This document shows positions 35,814 through 45,089 of a stretch of 64,000 bases of DNA, in pieces; within the stretch, counting starts at the first letter, position 1, and every line of letters begins with the position of its first letter. Below the pieces are notes generated by a model. It did not search any database, had not been told where the DNA came from, and was given only the letters and a program-made list of their open reading frames with translations. Source of the stretch: Sulfurospirillum halorespirans DSM 13726 (GTDB lineage Bacteria; Campylobacterota; Campylobacteria; Campylobacterales; Sulfurospirillaceae); NCBI RefSeq assembly GCF_001723605.1, contig NZ_CP017111.1:558001-622000 (forward strand), given 5' to 3'. Both the position numbers and the translations under genes were made by a program.

Positions 35814-36635
35814 TTAAATCCATAAATTATCAATGAGGCGGGTGGTGCCAACTTTGGCGCAGACGAGAATGATAGAGTTGCCTATTTCAATGGTTTCTAT
35901 TGTATCAAAATCACGATTTAAAATTTCCACGTATTCTACATGTAAAGACTCTAGGGTGTGCACCATTTCAGCTTTAAGGGTTGCAATATCGCGTTCTCCT
36001 GCAATCACAGCGTGCGTCGCAACTTTCAAAGATTCACACAGAAGCAGTGCTTTTTGGCGCTCTTGGGCGTTTAGATAAGCATTGCGACTGGAAAGCGCTA
36101 GACCGTCATCTTCGCGGATAATTTCACACGGAACGATCTCCAAATCCAAAAAGAAGCTTTTGACCATATTTTGCAAAAGATAGAGCTGTTGTGCATCTTT
36201 TTTACCAAAATAGGCGCGTGTTGGCTTCGTGAGATTAAAGAGTTTGAGCACGACACGTAAAACGCCATCAAAATGCCCCGGGCGCGCTAATCCTTCCAAA
36301 ATATAGGCTTTGGCACTGGGTGCTAGAATCGTTGGCTCCATTTTGGCGTACATCATCTCAGATGTGGGCATAAAAAGAATACTCACGCCTGCAAGTTCGC
36401 AAATTTTGATGTCGGCTTGGGTGCGTTGAGGGTAGGTACTAAAATCTTCTCCTGCTAAAAACTGTGTAGGATTGACAAAAACAGAGACAATGGTATGCTC
36501 ATTCTCAGCGATGGATTGTTGCATCAACGAGAGGTGTCCGTTGTGCAAGGCTCCCATGGTTGGCACGAAGCCAATGGAGCCTTGAAGCTCTTTTCTTGCT
36601 TGGGATAAATCTTCGATGGTTTTTACTATTTTCAT
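35814..36635 (-). CDS. panC: Pantothenate synthetase PanC
   Basis: 273 residues; ligates pantoate and beta-alanine. Motifs: [16 protein letters not shown] (HIGH-like), [19 protein letters not shown] and [10 protein letters not shown]. The ATG at 36635 is used; a GTG three codons earlier is possible. A TATATT -10 lies at 36655-36660 (minus). panC-rimO-tilS form one unit. panB is 31 kb away, so the pathway genes are scattered. Confidence 0.97.
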   Translation of the reverse strand: MKIVKTIEDLSQARKELQGSIGFVPTMGALHNGHLSLMQQSIAENEHTIVSVFVNPTQFLAGEDFSTYPQRTQADIKICELAGVSILFMPTSEMMYAKMEPTILAPSAKAYILEGLARPGHFDGVLRVVLKLFNLTKPTRAYFGKKDAQQLYLLQNMVKSFFLDLEIVPCEIIREDDGLALSSRNAYLNAQERQKALLLCESLKVATHAVIAGERDIATLKAEMVHTLESLHVEYVEILNRDFDTIETIEIGNSIILVCAKVGTTRLIDNLWI

Positions 36636-36654
36636 TTTAGGCACTTTTGAGTAA

Positions 36655-36720
36655 AATATAAGAATAGACTTCTAAGAAACGGTCCTTATGAGAGGTCTCT
36701 TAAATTGAAGCGAGTATTAT
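36655..36720. promoter_or_regulatory. Divergent promoters for panC and prfB
   Basis: TATATT on the minus strand (36655-36660) serves panC, and TATTAT on the plus strand (36715-36720) serves prfB. The prfB leader would be only about ten bases long but contains AAAAGGAAACC. Confidence 0.4.
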
Positions 36721-36736
36721 AGCAAAAGGAAACCAT

Positions 36737-37831
36737 TTGGATAGTTACGAATACACCGAACTTCTCAAAAAATTAACCACAAAAGTGGACAACATCGCGC
36801 AGATTATCAAGCCAGAAGATTTGACTTCAAGGCTAGGTGAGATTGAGATGATCGAGCAAGACCCCGAATTTTGGAATGATGCGAAGAAGGCTGCTGAGTT
36901 ACAAAAAGAAAAAACCGCTTTAAACTCCTTACTGACCCGTTATACCAAAGCTAAAAATGTGGTTGTGGACGCAGTGGATTTGTACGAGATGGCAAACAGT
37001 GAAAACGATGAAGCGACCATCGAAGAGCTTTACAAAGATGCAGAACATCTTGAAGATCACATCACCAATTTAGAGATCGCCATGATGCTCAGTGGCGAAA
37101 ATGATAACAACAATGCCATCATCTCGATTCATCCAGGAGCGGGTGGAACGGAGAGCCAAGACTGGGCGAGTATGTTGTACCGTATGTATTTAAGATGGGC
37201 GGAACGTTCAGGTTTTAAAGTCGAAGTGCTCGACTACCAAGAGGGTGATGAGGCGGGGCTTAAGGATGTGAGTTTTATCATCAGTGGCGAGAATGCGTAT
37301 GGCTACCTTAAAGTCGAAAATGGCATTCACCGTTTGGTGCGTATTAGCCCCTTTGATGCCAATGCCAAACGTCACACGTCGTTTAGTTCTGTGATGGTTT
37401 CGCCTGAGGTGGATGATGACATTGACATCGTCATCGAAGATCGTGATCTTAAAGTGGACACCTACCGTTCAGGCGGATCAGGTGGACAACACGTCAATAA
37501 AACCGATAGTGCGATTCGCATTACGCACATGCCAACAGGCATTGTGGTACAGTGTCAAAATGATCGCTCACAACATAAAAACAGAGCAACAGCGATGAAA
37601 ATGTTGAAGTCACGTTTGTATGAGTTTGAACTTGAAAAACAACAAGCGGTGAAAGATGGTGTTGAAAAGAGCGAAATTGGCTGGGGACACCAGATACGCA
37701 GTTACGTTTTAGCGCCATACCAACAAGTCAAAGACAATCGAAGTACCATCGCGTATTCGCAAGTCAATAACATTTTAGATGGCGATATTTCAAAAATGAT
37801 CGAAGATGTGCTGATCGCACAAAAACGTTAA
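36737..37831 (+). CDS. prfB: Peptide chain release factor 2
   Basis: 364 residues. The SPF tripeptide ([11 protein letters not shown]) that recognises UGA/UAA marks RF2, and [14 protein letters not shown] carries the catalytic GGQ. TTG start behind AAAAGGAAACC. The gene reads through in one frame: there is no in-frame TGA near codon 26, so the programmed +1 frameshift that controls RF2 in enteric bacteria is absent. Confidence 0.97.
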   Translation: MDSYEYTELLKKLTTKVDNIAQIIKPEDLTSRLGEIEMIEQDPEFWNDAKKAAELQKEKTALNSLLTRYTKAKNVVVDAVDLYEMANSENDEATIEELYKDAEHLEDHITNLEIAMMLSGENDNNNAIISIHPGAGGTESQDWASMLYRMYLRWAERSGFKVEVLDYQEGDEAGLKDVSFIISGENAYGYLKVENGIHRLVRISPFDANAKRHTSFSSVMVSPEVDDDIDIVIEDRDLKVDTYRSGGSGGQHVNKTDSAIRITHMPTGIVVQCQNDRSQHKNRATAMKMLKSRLYEFELEKQQAVKDGVEKSEIGWGHQIRSYVLAPYQQVKDNRSTIAYSQVNNILDGDISKMIEDVLIAQKR

Positions 37832-37857
37832 AAACACTCTATACAAGGATGAAACCA

Positions 37858-38181
37858 ATGGAAAAACAAGCAATCTTAACACAACTAGGCTACAGTGTTA
37901 CACCAAAGTCTGAAGCGCAACTTGAGTGCGTTATCAACAATACCATAGGGTTTGAACATGTTGGCAAACATCTGCTTGCACTGCACGATGCACTGAAAGT
38001 TCATCACTCTTTTGTGGCACTCTCTAGTAACAAAGATTACTTCAAAATTAAAAACGAAGCCACCAGCGCTGATCTGATTGATGAAGTCAATGACATGATT
38101 AGCAAATGGGCGGCAAAATATAAAGTTACTTTGGAAAAAGTTCCTCACAAAAACACCTATTACGTCATAGGCTACAAATAA
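37858..38181 (+). CDS. Unknown 107-residue protein
   Basis: A small, soluble alpha/beta protein (MEKQAILTQLGYSVTPKSEA at the start, NTYYVIGYK at the end) with no signal peptide, membrane helix or catalytic motif. I do not recognise it. The ATG at 37858 is preferred to 37849 because AAGGA overlaps the earlier ATG. It lies 26 bases after prfB and 12 before the DUF945-like gene, so the three are probably co-transcribed. Confidence 0.6.
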   Translation: MEKQAILTQLGYSVTPKSEAQLECVINNTIGFEHVGKHLLALHDALKVHHSFVALSSNKDYFKIKNEATSADLIDEVNDMISKWAAKYKVTLEKVPHKNTYYVIGYK

Positions 38182-38193
38182 CAAAGGCTCTGT

Positions 38194-39588
38194 ATGTCAA
38201 AAACAAAATACCTGATTATTGCGGCAGTGGTTGCATCAGCCCTTGGCGTAATGCCACTGGTTGTTTCTCACAACGTTGATAGCGTCATTGAAACCAATAG
38301 CGCACTGCTTGAAAAAAATGGGCTTAAGCAAGAGATTTTAAGCAAAAGTGGCTATTTCACCAGTGTGCGAACCTTTAGCCTTGAAGTGATCGATGCCAAA
38401 AAAGCACGCGACTTTTTACTGACGCAGTTGGTTGCGAAAAACGCCCAGTACACGCTTTTTGCCGAGGCGATGAAAGAAGAGAGTAACCGTGGCATCAACG
38501 AATCGTTTGATGGTCTCACATTCAAAGGGCAAATGATCCACTCCAATCTTTTGCCAGGCGACGTCAAACTCTCTTTATCCTTGGATCAACTCCCCAAATC
38601 AGTTCAAGAAGAGCTTGCCAATAACAAAGCAGCCAGCGATGCGATTATCCCGCTGTTGACGCGCGGTGTTTTAGCAGTTGATATGATCTTAACCAGCGAT
38701 CAAAAACTCAAAGATCTAAAGCTCAAAGATATTAAAGAAGAGATCAAAGCTGAGGGTGCTGTGCTAAATATTGACACGCAAAACCAGCGAATGACGTTAA
38801 ACGAGCGTGGTGGCGTCGTGCAAGGTGTTTTAGGTGTTGGCAAACAAAACCTTGGTGTCACAGGTGAGATGTTTATGTTTAAAAGTGAGCTCAAAGATTT
38901 TGTCTATAACTTTAACTACAAAGATGAGCTCAATAACAGAGGCGATATGAGCGTTGGAGCGTACGCACTTGAAATGAACGATGAGTATACCAATGTCAAA
39001 CTTGACCTAGGTTTCCTTAAAGCGAACAGCAGTATTGAGGATGTGCAAAAAGATCTTCAGGTCAAAGCAGACTATACGCTGGGGAACATCGCGCTGCTCA
39101 GCGATACCGATGACATTAAACTGGACACACTTTTTGCCAAACTCTTTTTACGTGGGGTTCATTCCGACACGATGAAAAAAGTACAAGCAGACTACAATGC
39201 GTTGCTCCTTGGTACCACAACGGTTGAAGACAAAGTGCTGATTGATGACTTTGTAGCGCTGGTAAACCATGGGGTAAAAATAGATTTAGACATCGCTCTG
39301 AAAGGGCTTGCAACACAAATGCTGAACTTGAAAGACGTGAGTGTCGATACTAAGCTTGAGATTGCTCCCAACAGTTACAACGATACCCAAAGCCCACTTG
39401 CGCTCATTGGACTTGTGGACATTACCTCTAAAGTGAAAGTGCACAAAGATGACCGTGTGATGCTTGAATTGATGGGGTTGACTTCAGCGGAAGATTTTGC
39501 GCGAGGCAAGGCTGAGGGTGATTTTTTCATCTATGAAATTGCGATGAAAAAAGGTGCCATTAGCGTTAATGGTCAGACCATCCAGTAA
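38194..39588 (+). CDS. DUF945/YdgA-like envelope protein
   Basis: 464 residues with an N-terminal signal anchor (YLIIAAVVASALGVMPLVV) and a long beta-rich, repetitive region without Cys, in which alternating short hydrophobic and charged segments recur. This is the layout of the YdgA/DUF945 family, whose function is unknown; related large proteins resemble lipid-bridge or AsmA-like beta scaffolds, but I infer no specific role. An EI24-type membrane gene follows three bases downstream. Confidence 0.65.
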   Translation: MSKTKYLIIAAVVASALGVMPLVVSHNVDSVIETNSALLEKNGLKQEILSKSGYFTSVRTFSLEVIDAKKARDFLLTQLVAKNAQYTLFAEAMKEESNRGINESFDGLTFKGQMIHSNLLPGDVKLSLSLDQLPKSVQEELANNKAASDAIIPLLTRGVLAVDMILTSDQKLKDLKLKDIKEEIKAEGAVLNIDTQNQRMTLNERGGVVQGVLGVGKQNLGVTGEMFMFKSELKDFVYNFNYKDELNNRGDMSVGAYALEMNDEYTNVKLDLGFLKANSSIEDVQKDLQVKADYTLGNIALLSDTDDIKLDTLFAKLFLRGVHSDTMKKVQADYNALLLGTTTVEDKVLIDDFVALVNHGVKIDLDIALKGLATQMLNLKDVSVDTKLEIAPNSYNDTQSPLALIGLVDITSKVKVHKDDRVMLELMGLTSAEDFARGKAEGDFFIYEIAMKKGAISVNGQTIQ

Positions 39589-39591
39589 GTC

Positions 39592-40338
39592 ATGAACACA
39601 CCCACTCAAACCAACATTTTTGCCCTAGCTCTTGGAGATACACTCTCTCCAAGGGTTTTACTGGTTTCTCTGCTCTCGTTTATTTTAACCATTGTCGTTT
39701 TTATAGGTGCAATTTGGCTGTTATTTGGCGGTATGGGCGCACTTTCCGAATGGGTCGCGCAGAGTTTGCAAAGCTTTGAAGGGAGCATCGAGCAGAGTTG
39801 GTTTTTGAGTATGGTTTCACTCATTTTCATCACCAAAACGGTGGTGGCGATTCTCTTCTTTTTTACCTCTGCGATGGTTACGTACTATCTTTTTTTGATG
39901 GTTTACTCGGTGATCGTCGGGCTTTTTGCGGGCTATTTTATCAAAGAGATCGGCACAACGTACTACCCAAGTGTTGCCTTTCGTGGCATTGGGCTTTTAA
40001 GTTATCTGTGGATGGTGCTAAAGACGCTCTTATGGACGACGCTGATGTTTCTGCTGCTCTCACCTTTGGTCTTTATCCCTGTGCTGAATTTCGCGCTTCT
40101 CGTACCCGTGTATTACCTGTTTCATAAACTCTTAGTCTTGGATGTCGCTTCGATGCTTAATTCAACGCAGGAGTATAAGGAGCTTAAACGCTTGTATGCA
40201 GGGCAGATGAGGGGAATTTCGTTGGTCTGTTTTGCGCTGACGGTTATTCCGTTTTTAGGGGTGGTCATCTATCCTTATTATGTGATTGTGATGAGTCACT
40301 TTCTGTTTCGTAAAACGAAGGGGATGCGAGCTCTTTAA
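39592..40338 (+). CDS. EI24/CysZ-like integral membrane protein
   Basis: 248 residues with about six hydrophobic helices arranged as in the EI24 family (CysZ, YheB-like). CysZ members move sulfate, but the epsilonproteobacterial versions are not characterised. The C-terminus ends HFLFRKTKGMRAL. The stop overlaps the convergent asparaginase stop by four bases. Confidence 0.7.
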   Translation: MNTPTQTNIFALALGDTLSPRVLLVSLLSFILTIVVFIGAIWLLFGGMGALSEWVAQSLQSFEGSIEQSWFLSMVSLIFITKTVVAILFFFTSAMVTYYLFLMVYSVIVGLFAGYFIKEIGTTYYPSVAFRGIGLLSYLWMVLKTLLWTTLMFLLLSPLVFIPVLNFALLVPVYYLFHKLLVLDVASMLNSTQEYKELKRLYAGQMRGISLVCFALTVIPFLGVVIYPYYVIVMSHFLFRKTKGMRAL

Positions 40339-40829
40339 CAGAGCTCAAAAATCCCTTTTTGGCGGTTTTTATAGATCGTTCCATGGCTGGCAATCGCTCC
40401 GTGCATCGCAAGGTAGACGCCGTTTTTCTCTCTTACATGTAAATCACCCAGTGCCATCATAAAATTTGCGGTTGCCTCGACTGTGTCGATGCTAAAAGGC
40501 ACCATTGCGCCTGTTAGGGTGATGATTTTATCTTTTACATGTAAGGCTAAAAACGTAGCGGTTACATCCATCGTGTCAGTACCGTGGATGATCAAAACTC
40601 TACGAGCGGATGATGTTTGAATCGTTTGAACGATCAGCTCACGATCTTCTTCGCTCATCTCAAGACTGTCTTTGTGAATAATGTTTAAAAGTTCATACGA
40701 AGTGTTGTAACAGTAGCGTAAAATGGACTCAACAGCGATGCCATCTTGGGGAACTTCAAGCTCTCCTTTGAGGGGATTGTAGCGTTTGTTAAACGTGCCA
40801 CCGGTGTTGAGAATAAGGATTTTCTCCAT
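40335..40829 (-). CDS. Half-size asparaginase-domain protein
   Basis: 164 residues that match only the N-terminal domain of type I/II asparaginases: LILNTGGTFNKRYNPL (first catalytic Thr), VLIIHGTDTMDVTATF (second catalytic Thr-Asp), LTGAMVPF and YLAMHGAI. The C-terminal domain that completes the active site of the full enzyme (about 330 residues) is missing. Frame and ends look intact, so it is probably a genuine short family rather than a broken gene; activity is uncertain. Contains two TTACATGTAA copies. dnaX ends four bases upstream. Confidence 0.82.
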   Translation of the reverse strand: MEKILILNTGGTFNKRYNPLKGELEVPQDGIAVESILRYCYNTSYELLNIIHKDSLEMSEEDRELIVQTIQTSSARRVLIIHGTDTMDVTATFLALHVKDKIITLTGAMVPFSIDTVEATANFMMALGDLHVREKNGVYLAMHGAIASHGTIYKNRQKGIFELC

Positions 40830-40832
40830 AGA

Positions 40833-42494
40833 TCAGACCTTTTGACGAATTTGAATTTTTTGAGGATCAAACAGCTCCGTGGCTTTTTGAACAAAAGGGG
40901 TGTTAAGCACCTCTTTAGCATCGATCTCTTTTTTATCTGCCATCAACGCACCTGCGGCACAACTATCACCCTGAGGTGCCTCTTCAAATGCAAGATTTTC
41001 CATCATTGAGGAGCTTTGATCGTTGGCGTTGAACTCTGCTTCACTCATTTGAAGCGCTTCGTTTGGGTCAAATATGGGCTCAGGCGGAAGCGATTGGATT
41101 TTCGTGATCTTTATTTTGGCTTCCACACCAAAAAGATCTTGAACAAAATGTTTAATGATGCTGTAGTGGGTATTGAGCGTTTTACTCGCTTCCCCTTCGG
41201 CATTAGAGGTAAGGGCCAATAATTCATCTTCAAAGCTGATAAATCGAATGTGCGTTTTAAAGCATTCGCCTAGTTCCGCGTTACGGTCATACAGTTTGTC
41301 GCAAAGACGTGCAAAAAGTATCGCAGGAGTGACACCTTGGTCGTTTACATGTAAAGGCGCTTCAGCCTTTGGCGTCGGTGTTTGCGCACTTGGTTCCATC
41401 TCAGGTTTTGCCTGAATCGCTGGAAGGCGATACTTCTCATTTTCAAGCGAATCGATCATCTCTTCAACGGTTTTAATATTGGTCGCTTCTATCATTTTAA
41501 AGAAGATCAGTGAAAGCACAAACCCATTGTTAGCGTTGATGTAAAGAAGACTCTTCGCTTCACTGAGAATTTTGAAAAAGCGCTCATACAACAGCGTTGA
41601 GAAACGGCGATCTTGTGCAAAAAAAGCATTTTTAAGATAGGCAATCAACTCATCGATGACGATTTCGCACTCATAACTCTCAAGCTCTTTGATGAGGTGA
41701 AGCATCTCGTTTTTGTTCCCGCTTAAAAGGGTGGTAAAGATGGATTCGAGCTGATTTGGATCTAAAAGCCCCAGCATCGTAGCAACGTTCTCAGGGGTAA
41801 TGTACCCTTTGGAGAAGATGATAGCTTGATCCATCAGTGTCAAGGTATCACGAAGTGAACCGTTTCCAGCGCGCGAAAGCATCTCTAACGCTTCTTTTTC
41901 ATACTCGATATTTTCAAGATTTAAAATATGGCAGAGGTGGTTGACGACGTCACTTTGTTTGATCTGTTTAAATCGAAAATGTTGTGCACGCGATAAAATC
42001 GTTGCGGGCAGTTTCAGTGGATCGGTTGTCGCAAGGATGAATTTCACATAACTTGGAGGCTCTTCCAATGTCTTCAAAAGCGCATTAAACGCTTGCGTGG
42101 TGAGCATGTGGACTTCATCGATGATGAAGATTTTAAAACGCGCACTGGTGGGTTTGTATTTGGTACTCTCAATCAGTTCGCGAATATCATCAATGCCACG
42201 GTTGGATGCTGCGTCCATTTCGATGATGTCGATGTGACGGTTTTCATTGGCACTCAGGCAGTGTTCACACACTTCGCAGGGTGTTGAGGTTGGTCCTTGG
42301 TCACACACGAGTGCTTTGGCAAAGATACGCGCGGTTGAAGTCTTGCCACTTCCTCTGAGCCCCGAGAAAAGATAAGCATGTGAGAGCCTATCTTGATTCA
42401 GTGCCAATGAAAGTGTTTGGGTGATCGACTCTTGGCCGATCAACTTATCAAACGAGGAAGGACGATATTTTAGAGCAAGTACTTGATGTGACAC
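40833..42494 (-). CDS. dnaX: DNA polymerase III subunits gamma/tau
   Basis: 553 residues: AAA+ clamp-loader ATPase with P-loop SGLRGSGKTSTARIFA near residue 45, a Cys zinc module (CDQGPTSTPCEVCEHC), DEVHMLTTQAFNALLK and the LATTDPLKLPATILSR sensor, then collar domain III and a short C-terminal tail. It loads the sliding clamp. No credible slippage site for a truncated gamma product was found in the expected middle region. Confidence 0.95.
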   Translation of the reverse strand: MSHQVLALKYRPSSFDKLIGQESITQTLSLALNQDRLSHAYLFSGLRGSGKTSTARIFAKALVCDQGPTSTPCEVCEHCLSANENRHIDIIEMDAASNRGIDDIRELIESTKYKPTSARFKIFIIDEVHMLTTQAFNALLKTLEEPPSYVKFILATTDPLKLPATILSRAQHFRFKQIKQSDVVNHLCHILNLENIEYEKEALEMLSRAGNGSLRDTLTLMDQAIIFSKGYITPENVATMLGLLDPNQLESIFTTLLSGNKNEMLHLIKELESYECEIVIDELIAYLKNAFFAQDRRFSTLLYERFFKILSEAKSLLYINANNGFVLSLIFFKMIEATNIKTVEEMIDSLENEKYRLPAIQAKPEMEPSAQTPTPKAEAPLHVNDQGVTPAILFARLCDKLYDRNAELGECFKTHIRFISFEDELLALTSNAEGEASKTLNTHYSIIKHFVQDLFGVEAKIKITKIQSLPPEPIFDPNEALQMSEAEFNANDQSSSMMENLAFEEAPQGDSCAAGALMADKKEIDAKEVLNTPFVQKATELFDPQKIQIRQKV

Positions 42495-42519
42495 GTAAAG
42501 ACCTTTATCTAATTTATAA

Positions 42520-42662
42520 CCAATTTTACACTATTTTGAGATTTTTTCCAAAACCTCATTCTGCCAACATCGTTGGCTAGCTTTAGCGTCCTAGTGGCTA
42601 ACGTAGTCAAAAGAGCTTTGCTTTTTTGACGTTCTTAACTAGATTTTTTGAAAAAAATCTAG
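42520..42662. other. Hairpin-rich gap between rho and dnaX
   Basis: Four inverted repeats follow each other: GCCAAC/GTTGGC (42563-42577), TTAGC/GCTAA (42583-42601), GTCAAAAGAGC/GCTTTTTTGAC (42606-42630, one G-T pair) and AGATTTTTT/AAAAAATCT (42641-42660, at the rho stop). The last is a plausible rho terminator; the others may be a mobile or regulatory RNA element. No ORF is present. Confidence 0.55.
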
Positions 42663-44074
42663 TCATTCATAATAGAGAGGAGTTCTTCATTGTCCTTGGT
42701 TTTAAGCATTTTAGCATACAAGAATTTAAGCGCTTCAATGTCATCCATTTGGCTGATAGCACTACGAAGTGCCCAGATTTTTTGAAGACGATCAGGGGTA
42801 AGAAGAAGCTCTTCTTTTCTCGTTCCTGATTTCATAATGTTAATTGCAGGGTAAATTCTTCTATCGGAGATATTTCTATCCAGAACGATTTCGCTGTTAC
42901 CCGTACCTTTGAACTCTTCAAAGATCACTTCGTCCATTCTACTTCCAGTCTCGATCAATGCGGTTGAAATGATAGTCAAACTGCCACCAAATTCGATGTT
43001 TCTTGCCGCACCAAAAAAGCGTTTTGGTTTGTGCAATGCGTTGGCATCCACACCACCGCTGAGTACTTTTCCGCTCGATGGTGTTACGGTGTTGTACGCA
43101 CGAGCAAGTCTTGTGATCGAATCTAAAAGAATGATGACATCTTTGCCCATTTCAACGCGTCTTTTGGCTTTTTCAATGACGAGGTTGGCAACGCGAACAT
43201 GGTTGGACGCAGGCATATCAAAGGTTGAGCTGTAGACTTCGCCTTGAACACAACGTTGCATATCGGTCACCTCTTCAGGTCGTTCATCGACCAGTAAAAC
43301 GATCAGCTCTGCTTCAGGATGATTGCGTGAGATACCGTGTGCGAGCTCTTTCATCAGTTCGGTTTTACCACTTCTAGGAGGTGCAACGATCAAACCTCTT
43401 TGACCTTTTCCAAGAGGCGTGAAAAGATCGAGCACGCGTCCTGTGATTTTCATTGGATCGTATTCAAGTTTGATTTTTTCGGTTGGATACAGCGGGGTTA
43501 AGTTTTCAAAAAGAGGGCGTTTTTTGCTCTCAACAAGAGGAAGATAGTTGATCGCTTCGATTTTAAGAAGGGCGTAATAACGCTCTTGATCTTTAGGAGG
43601 TCTGACTTGTCCTGTGACGATGTCACCCGTACGAAGTGCGAACTTTTTAACTTGCGTACTGCTGACGTAGGCGTCATTGGCACTGTCTGAGAAGTTGGCG
43701 TCTGTGGCACGTAAGAAACCATACCCTTCACCCGCAATTTCCAAAATACCCGTAAACAGAATGAATCCGCCTTGGTTGACTTGCGATTTTAAAATTTCAA
43801 ACATCAAATCTTGGCGTTTTAATTCGTTGGGATTTTCAATGCCAAGTTCCGTCGCGATCTCTAAGAGTTTTTCCAGAGGCGTGGTTCTAAGACCTTCGAT
43901 TTTGTAGCCATCGACGGGAACGTGCGTTCGTGTTTTGTTATAGTGGGTTGGTTTTGCTTGTCCGTTTCCGTTCGTGTTCCCGTTGGGTTGGGTTGTATTC
44001 GCGCAGGGTTGATTGTTCGAGGTAGGAGTGTTTCCGCTCATTGTGCCTTCTTTGTTGTTAGTTTGATCGTTCAT
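42659..44074 (-). CDS. rho: Transcription termination factor Rho
   Basis: 471 residues. The first 50 are rich in Asn, Gln, Thr and Gly (low complexity), followed by the Rho N-terminal helical domain ([14 protein letters not shown]), cold-shock RNA-binding domain ([13 protein letters not shown]), P-loop [14 protein letters not shown], Walker [13 protein letters not shown], the Q-loop and R-loop. It is a hexameric helicase that ends transcripts. The extra Asn-rich N-terminus is longer than in enteric Rho (419 residues). Preceded by a consensus promoter and a 100-base leader. Confidence 0.97.
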   Translation of the reverse strand: MNDQTNNKEGTMSGNTPTSNNQPCANTTQPNGNTNGNGQAKPTHYNKTRTHVPVDGYKIEGLRTTPLEKLLEIATELGIENPNELKRQDLMFEILKSQVNQGGFILFTGILEIAGEGYGFLRATDANFSDSANDAYVSSTQVKKFALRTGDIVTGQVRPPKDQERYYALLKIEAINYLPLVESKKRPLFENLTPLYPTEKIKLEYDPMKITGRVLDLFTPLGKGQRGLIVAPPRSGKTELMKELAHGISRNHPEAELIVLLVDERPEEVTDMQRCVQGEVYSSTFDMPASNHVRVANLVIEKAKRRVEMGKDVIILLDSITRLARAYNTVTPSSGKVLSGGVDANALHKPKRFFGAARNIEFGGSLTIISTALIETGSRMDEVIFEEFKGTGNSEIVLDRNISDRRIYPAINIMKSGTRKEELLLTPDRLQKIWALRSAISQMDDIEALKFLYAKMLKTKDNEELLSIMND

Positions 44075-44143
44075 GAAGCTAGAGTCTCTTAATATGGTGA
44101 AAGATCCCCAAAAGTAGAGTTGCTTGAGTCGATTGTTATGAGA

Positions 44144-44172
44144 CTACTTTGTGAGAATTCTAAAAAGTAGTG
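44144..44172 (-). promoter_or_regulatory. Inverted repeat in the rho leader
   Basis: ACTACTTT (44144-44151) and AAAGTAGT (44165-44172) lie at the very start of the predicted rho transcript and could form a 5' hairpin with a 13-base loop. rho is autoregulated by attenuation in enteric bacteria; a similar role here is inference. Confidence 0.4.
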
Positions 44173-44181
44173 ATGGCGTAA

Positions 44182-44210
44182 TTTTAGTCAAAGTGGCAAG
44201 ATTTGTCAAG
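44182..44210 (-). promoter_or_regulatory. Consensus sigma-70-type promoter for rho
   Basis: On the minus strand TTGACA (44205-44210) is separated by exactly 17 bases from TAAAAT (44182-44187). This is the only promoter in the window where I see a perfect -35. Transcription would begin near 44175, about 100 bases before the rho ATG. Confidence 0.65.
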
Positions 44211-44235
44211 TAAAGCTAAAGGCAAAGAGGATAAA

Positions 44236-44952
44236 ATGCCACCCAACAATACTGGACACAAAGAAGTCGAAATTATGAATGATTTAGTGCATTTGGCGAT
44301 TATTATGGATGGCAATGGCAGATGGGCTCAGCGTCAAGGCAAAGAGCGCTCTTTTGGACACAAAGAAGGTGCTAAAAAGGTACGCGAGATCACGAAGTAT
44401 GCCGCAAAAATGGGCATCAAATACCTAACACTCTACGCGTTTAGTACCGAAAACTGGGATCGCCCCAAAGCGGAAGTCACGGTTTTGATGAAACTCCTCT
44501 CCAAATATTTGCACAGTGAAATTTCTACTCTGCTAGAAAACAACATTCGTTTTGACGTCATCGGCGATATGAGTAAATTTTCCACATCGCTTCAAAAAGA
44601 GATCGCCTATGCCAAAGAGATGACAGAACACTGCACGGGGCTTAGACAAGTCCTTGCGATCAATTATGGCGCGCACGATGAGATCCTTCGCGCGATCAAT
44701 AAATGCTTACATGTAAAGGGTGAAATCACCAAAGAGATATTAGAGTCTAACCTCGATACTGCAGGCATTCCCGATGTCGATCTTCTGCTCAGAACGGGAG
44801 GTGACTACCGTCTTTCAAACTTCTTACTCTGGCAGGCTGCGTACGCGGAACTTTTCTTTACCAAAACGCTCTGGCCAGAATTTTCCACAGGAGAACTCGA
44901 AGCGATTATCTCCGAATACACATCCACCGAAAGACGTTATGGCAAAATTTAA
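44236..44952 (+). CDS. uppS: Undecaprenyl diphosphate synthase
   Basis: 238 residues. LAIIMDGNGRWAQRQGKER carries the catalytic Asp and FPP site, YAFSTENWDRP and DVDLLLRTGGDYRLSNFLLWQ the isopentenyl-diphosphate site. It makes the lipid carrier for peptidoglycan and other wall polymers. The ATG at 44236 follows GAGGA; family homology begins near residue 17, so an ATG at 44275 is also possible. Divergent from rho. Confidence 0.94.
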   Translation: MPPNNTGHKEVEIMNDLVHLAIIMDGNGRWAQRQGKERSFGHKEGAKKVREITKYAAKMGIKYLTLYAFSTENWDRPKAEVTVLMKLLSKYLHSEISTLLENNIRFDVIGDMSKFSTSLQKEIAYAKEMTEHCTGLRQVLAINYGAHDEILRAINKCLHVKGEITKEILESNLDTAGIPDVDLLLRTGGDYRLSNFLLWQAAYAELFFTKTLWPEFSTGELEAIISEYTSTERRYGKI

Positions 44953-45039
44953 TCCATTTAATGTAAAAAACAAAAACGTGACACTTTAATTTTTGGTATA
45001 ATAAGAAAGAATTACAAATATCATTAAATAGAATAGTGC

Positions 45040-45048
45040 TATACTGAT
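45040..45048 (+). promoter_or_regulatory. Extended -10 for the PhnD-PAS-GGDEF-EAL gene
   Basis: TGCTATACT fits TGn-TATACT, 41 bases upstream of the ATG, in a 137-base gap that contains no other gene. Confidence 0.5.
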
Positions 45049-45089
45049 CTTAGAAGTTTTGATAATTCGTTAAATTACAGTGAGTTATC

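Noticed and set aside
35933-35944. Further palindrome copy in panC
   Set aside because: It reads CTACATGTAA, one mismatch, so it was left out of the exact-copy count.
36737-36830. Programmed frameshift in prfB
   Set aside because: No in-frame TGA or shifty CTT-TGA occurs near codon 26; the gene is open from its TTG start.
40900-41000. Slippery run in dnaX (GAT-AAA-AAA-GAG on the minus strand) for a gamma product
   Set aside because: It lies about 30 codons from the 3' end, so a shift there would not remove the tau domain.
42541-42630. tRNA-like fold in the rho-dnaX gap
   Set aside because: Hairpins do not fit cloverleaf spacing, and no T-loop consensus (GTTCRANNC) or acceptor stem is present.
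44939-44989. Possible 16-residue gene overlapping the end of uppS
   Set aside because: It has no Shine-Dalgarno of its own and nothing recognisable; chance frame.
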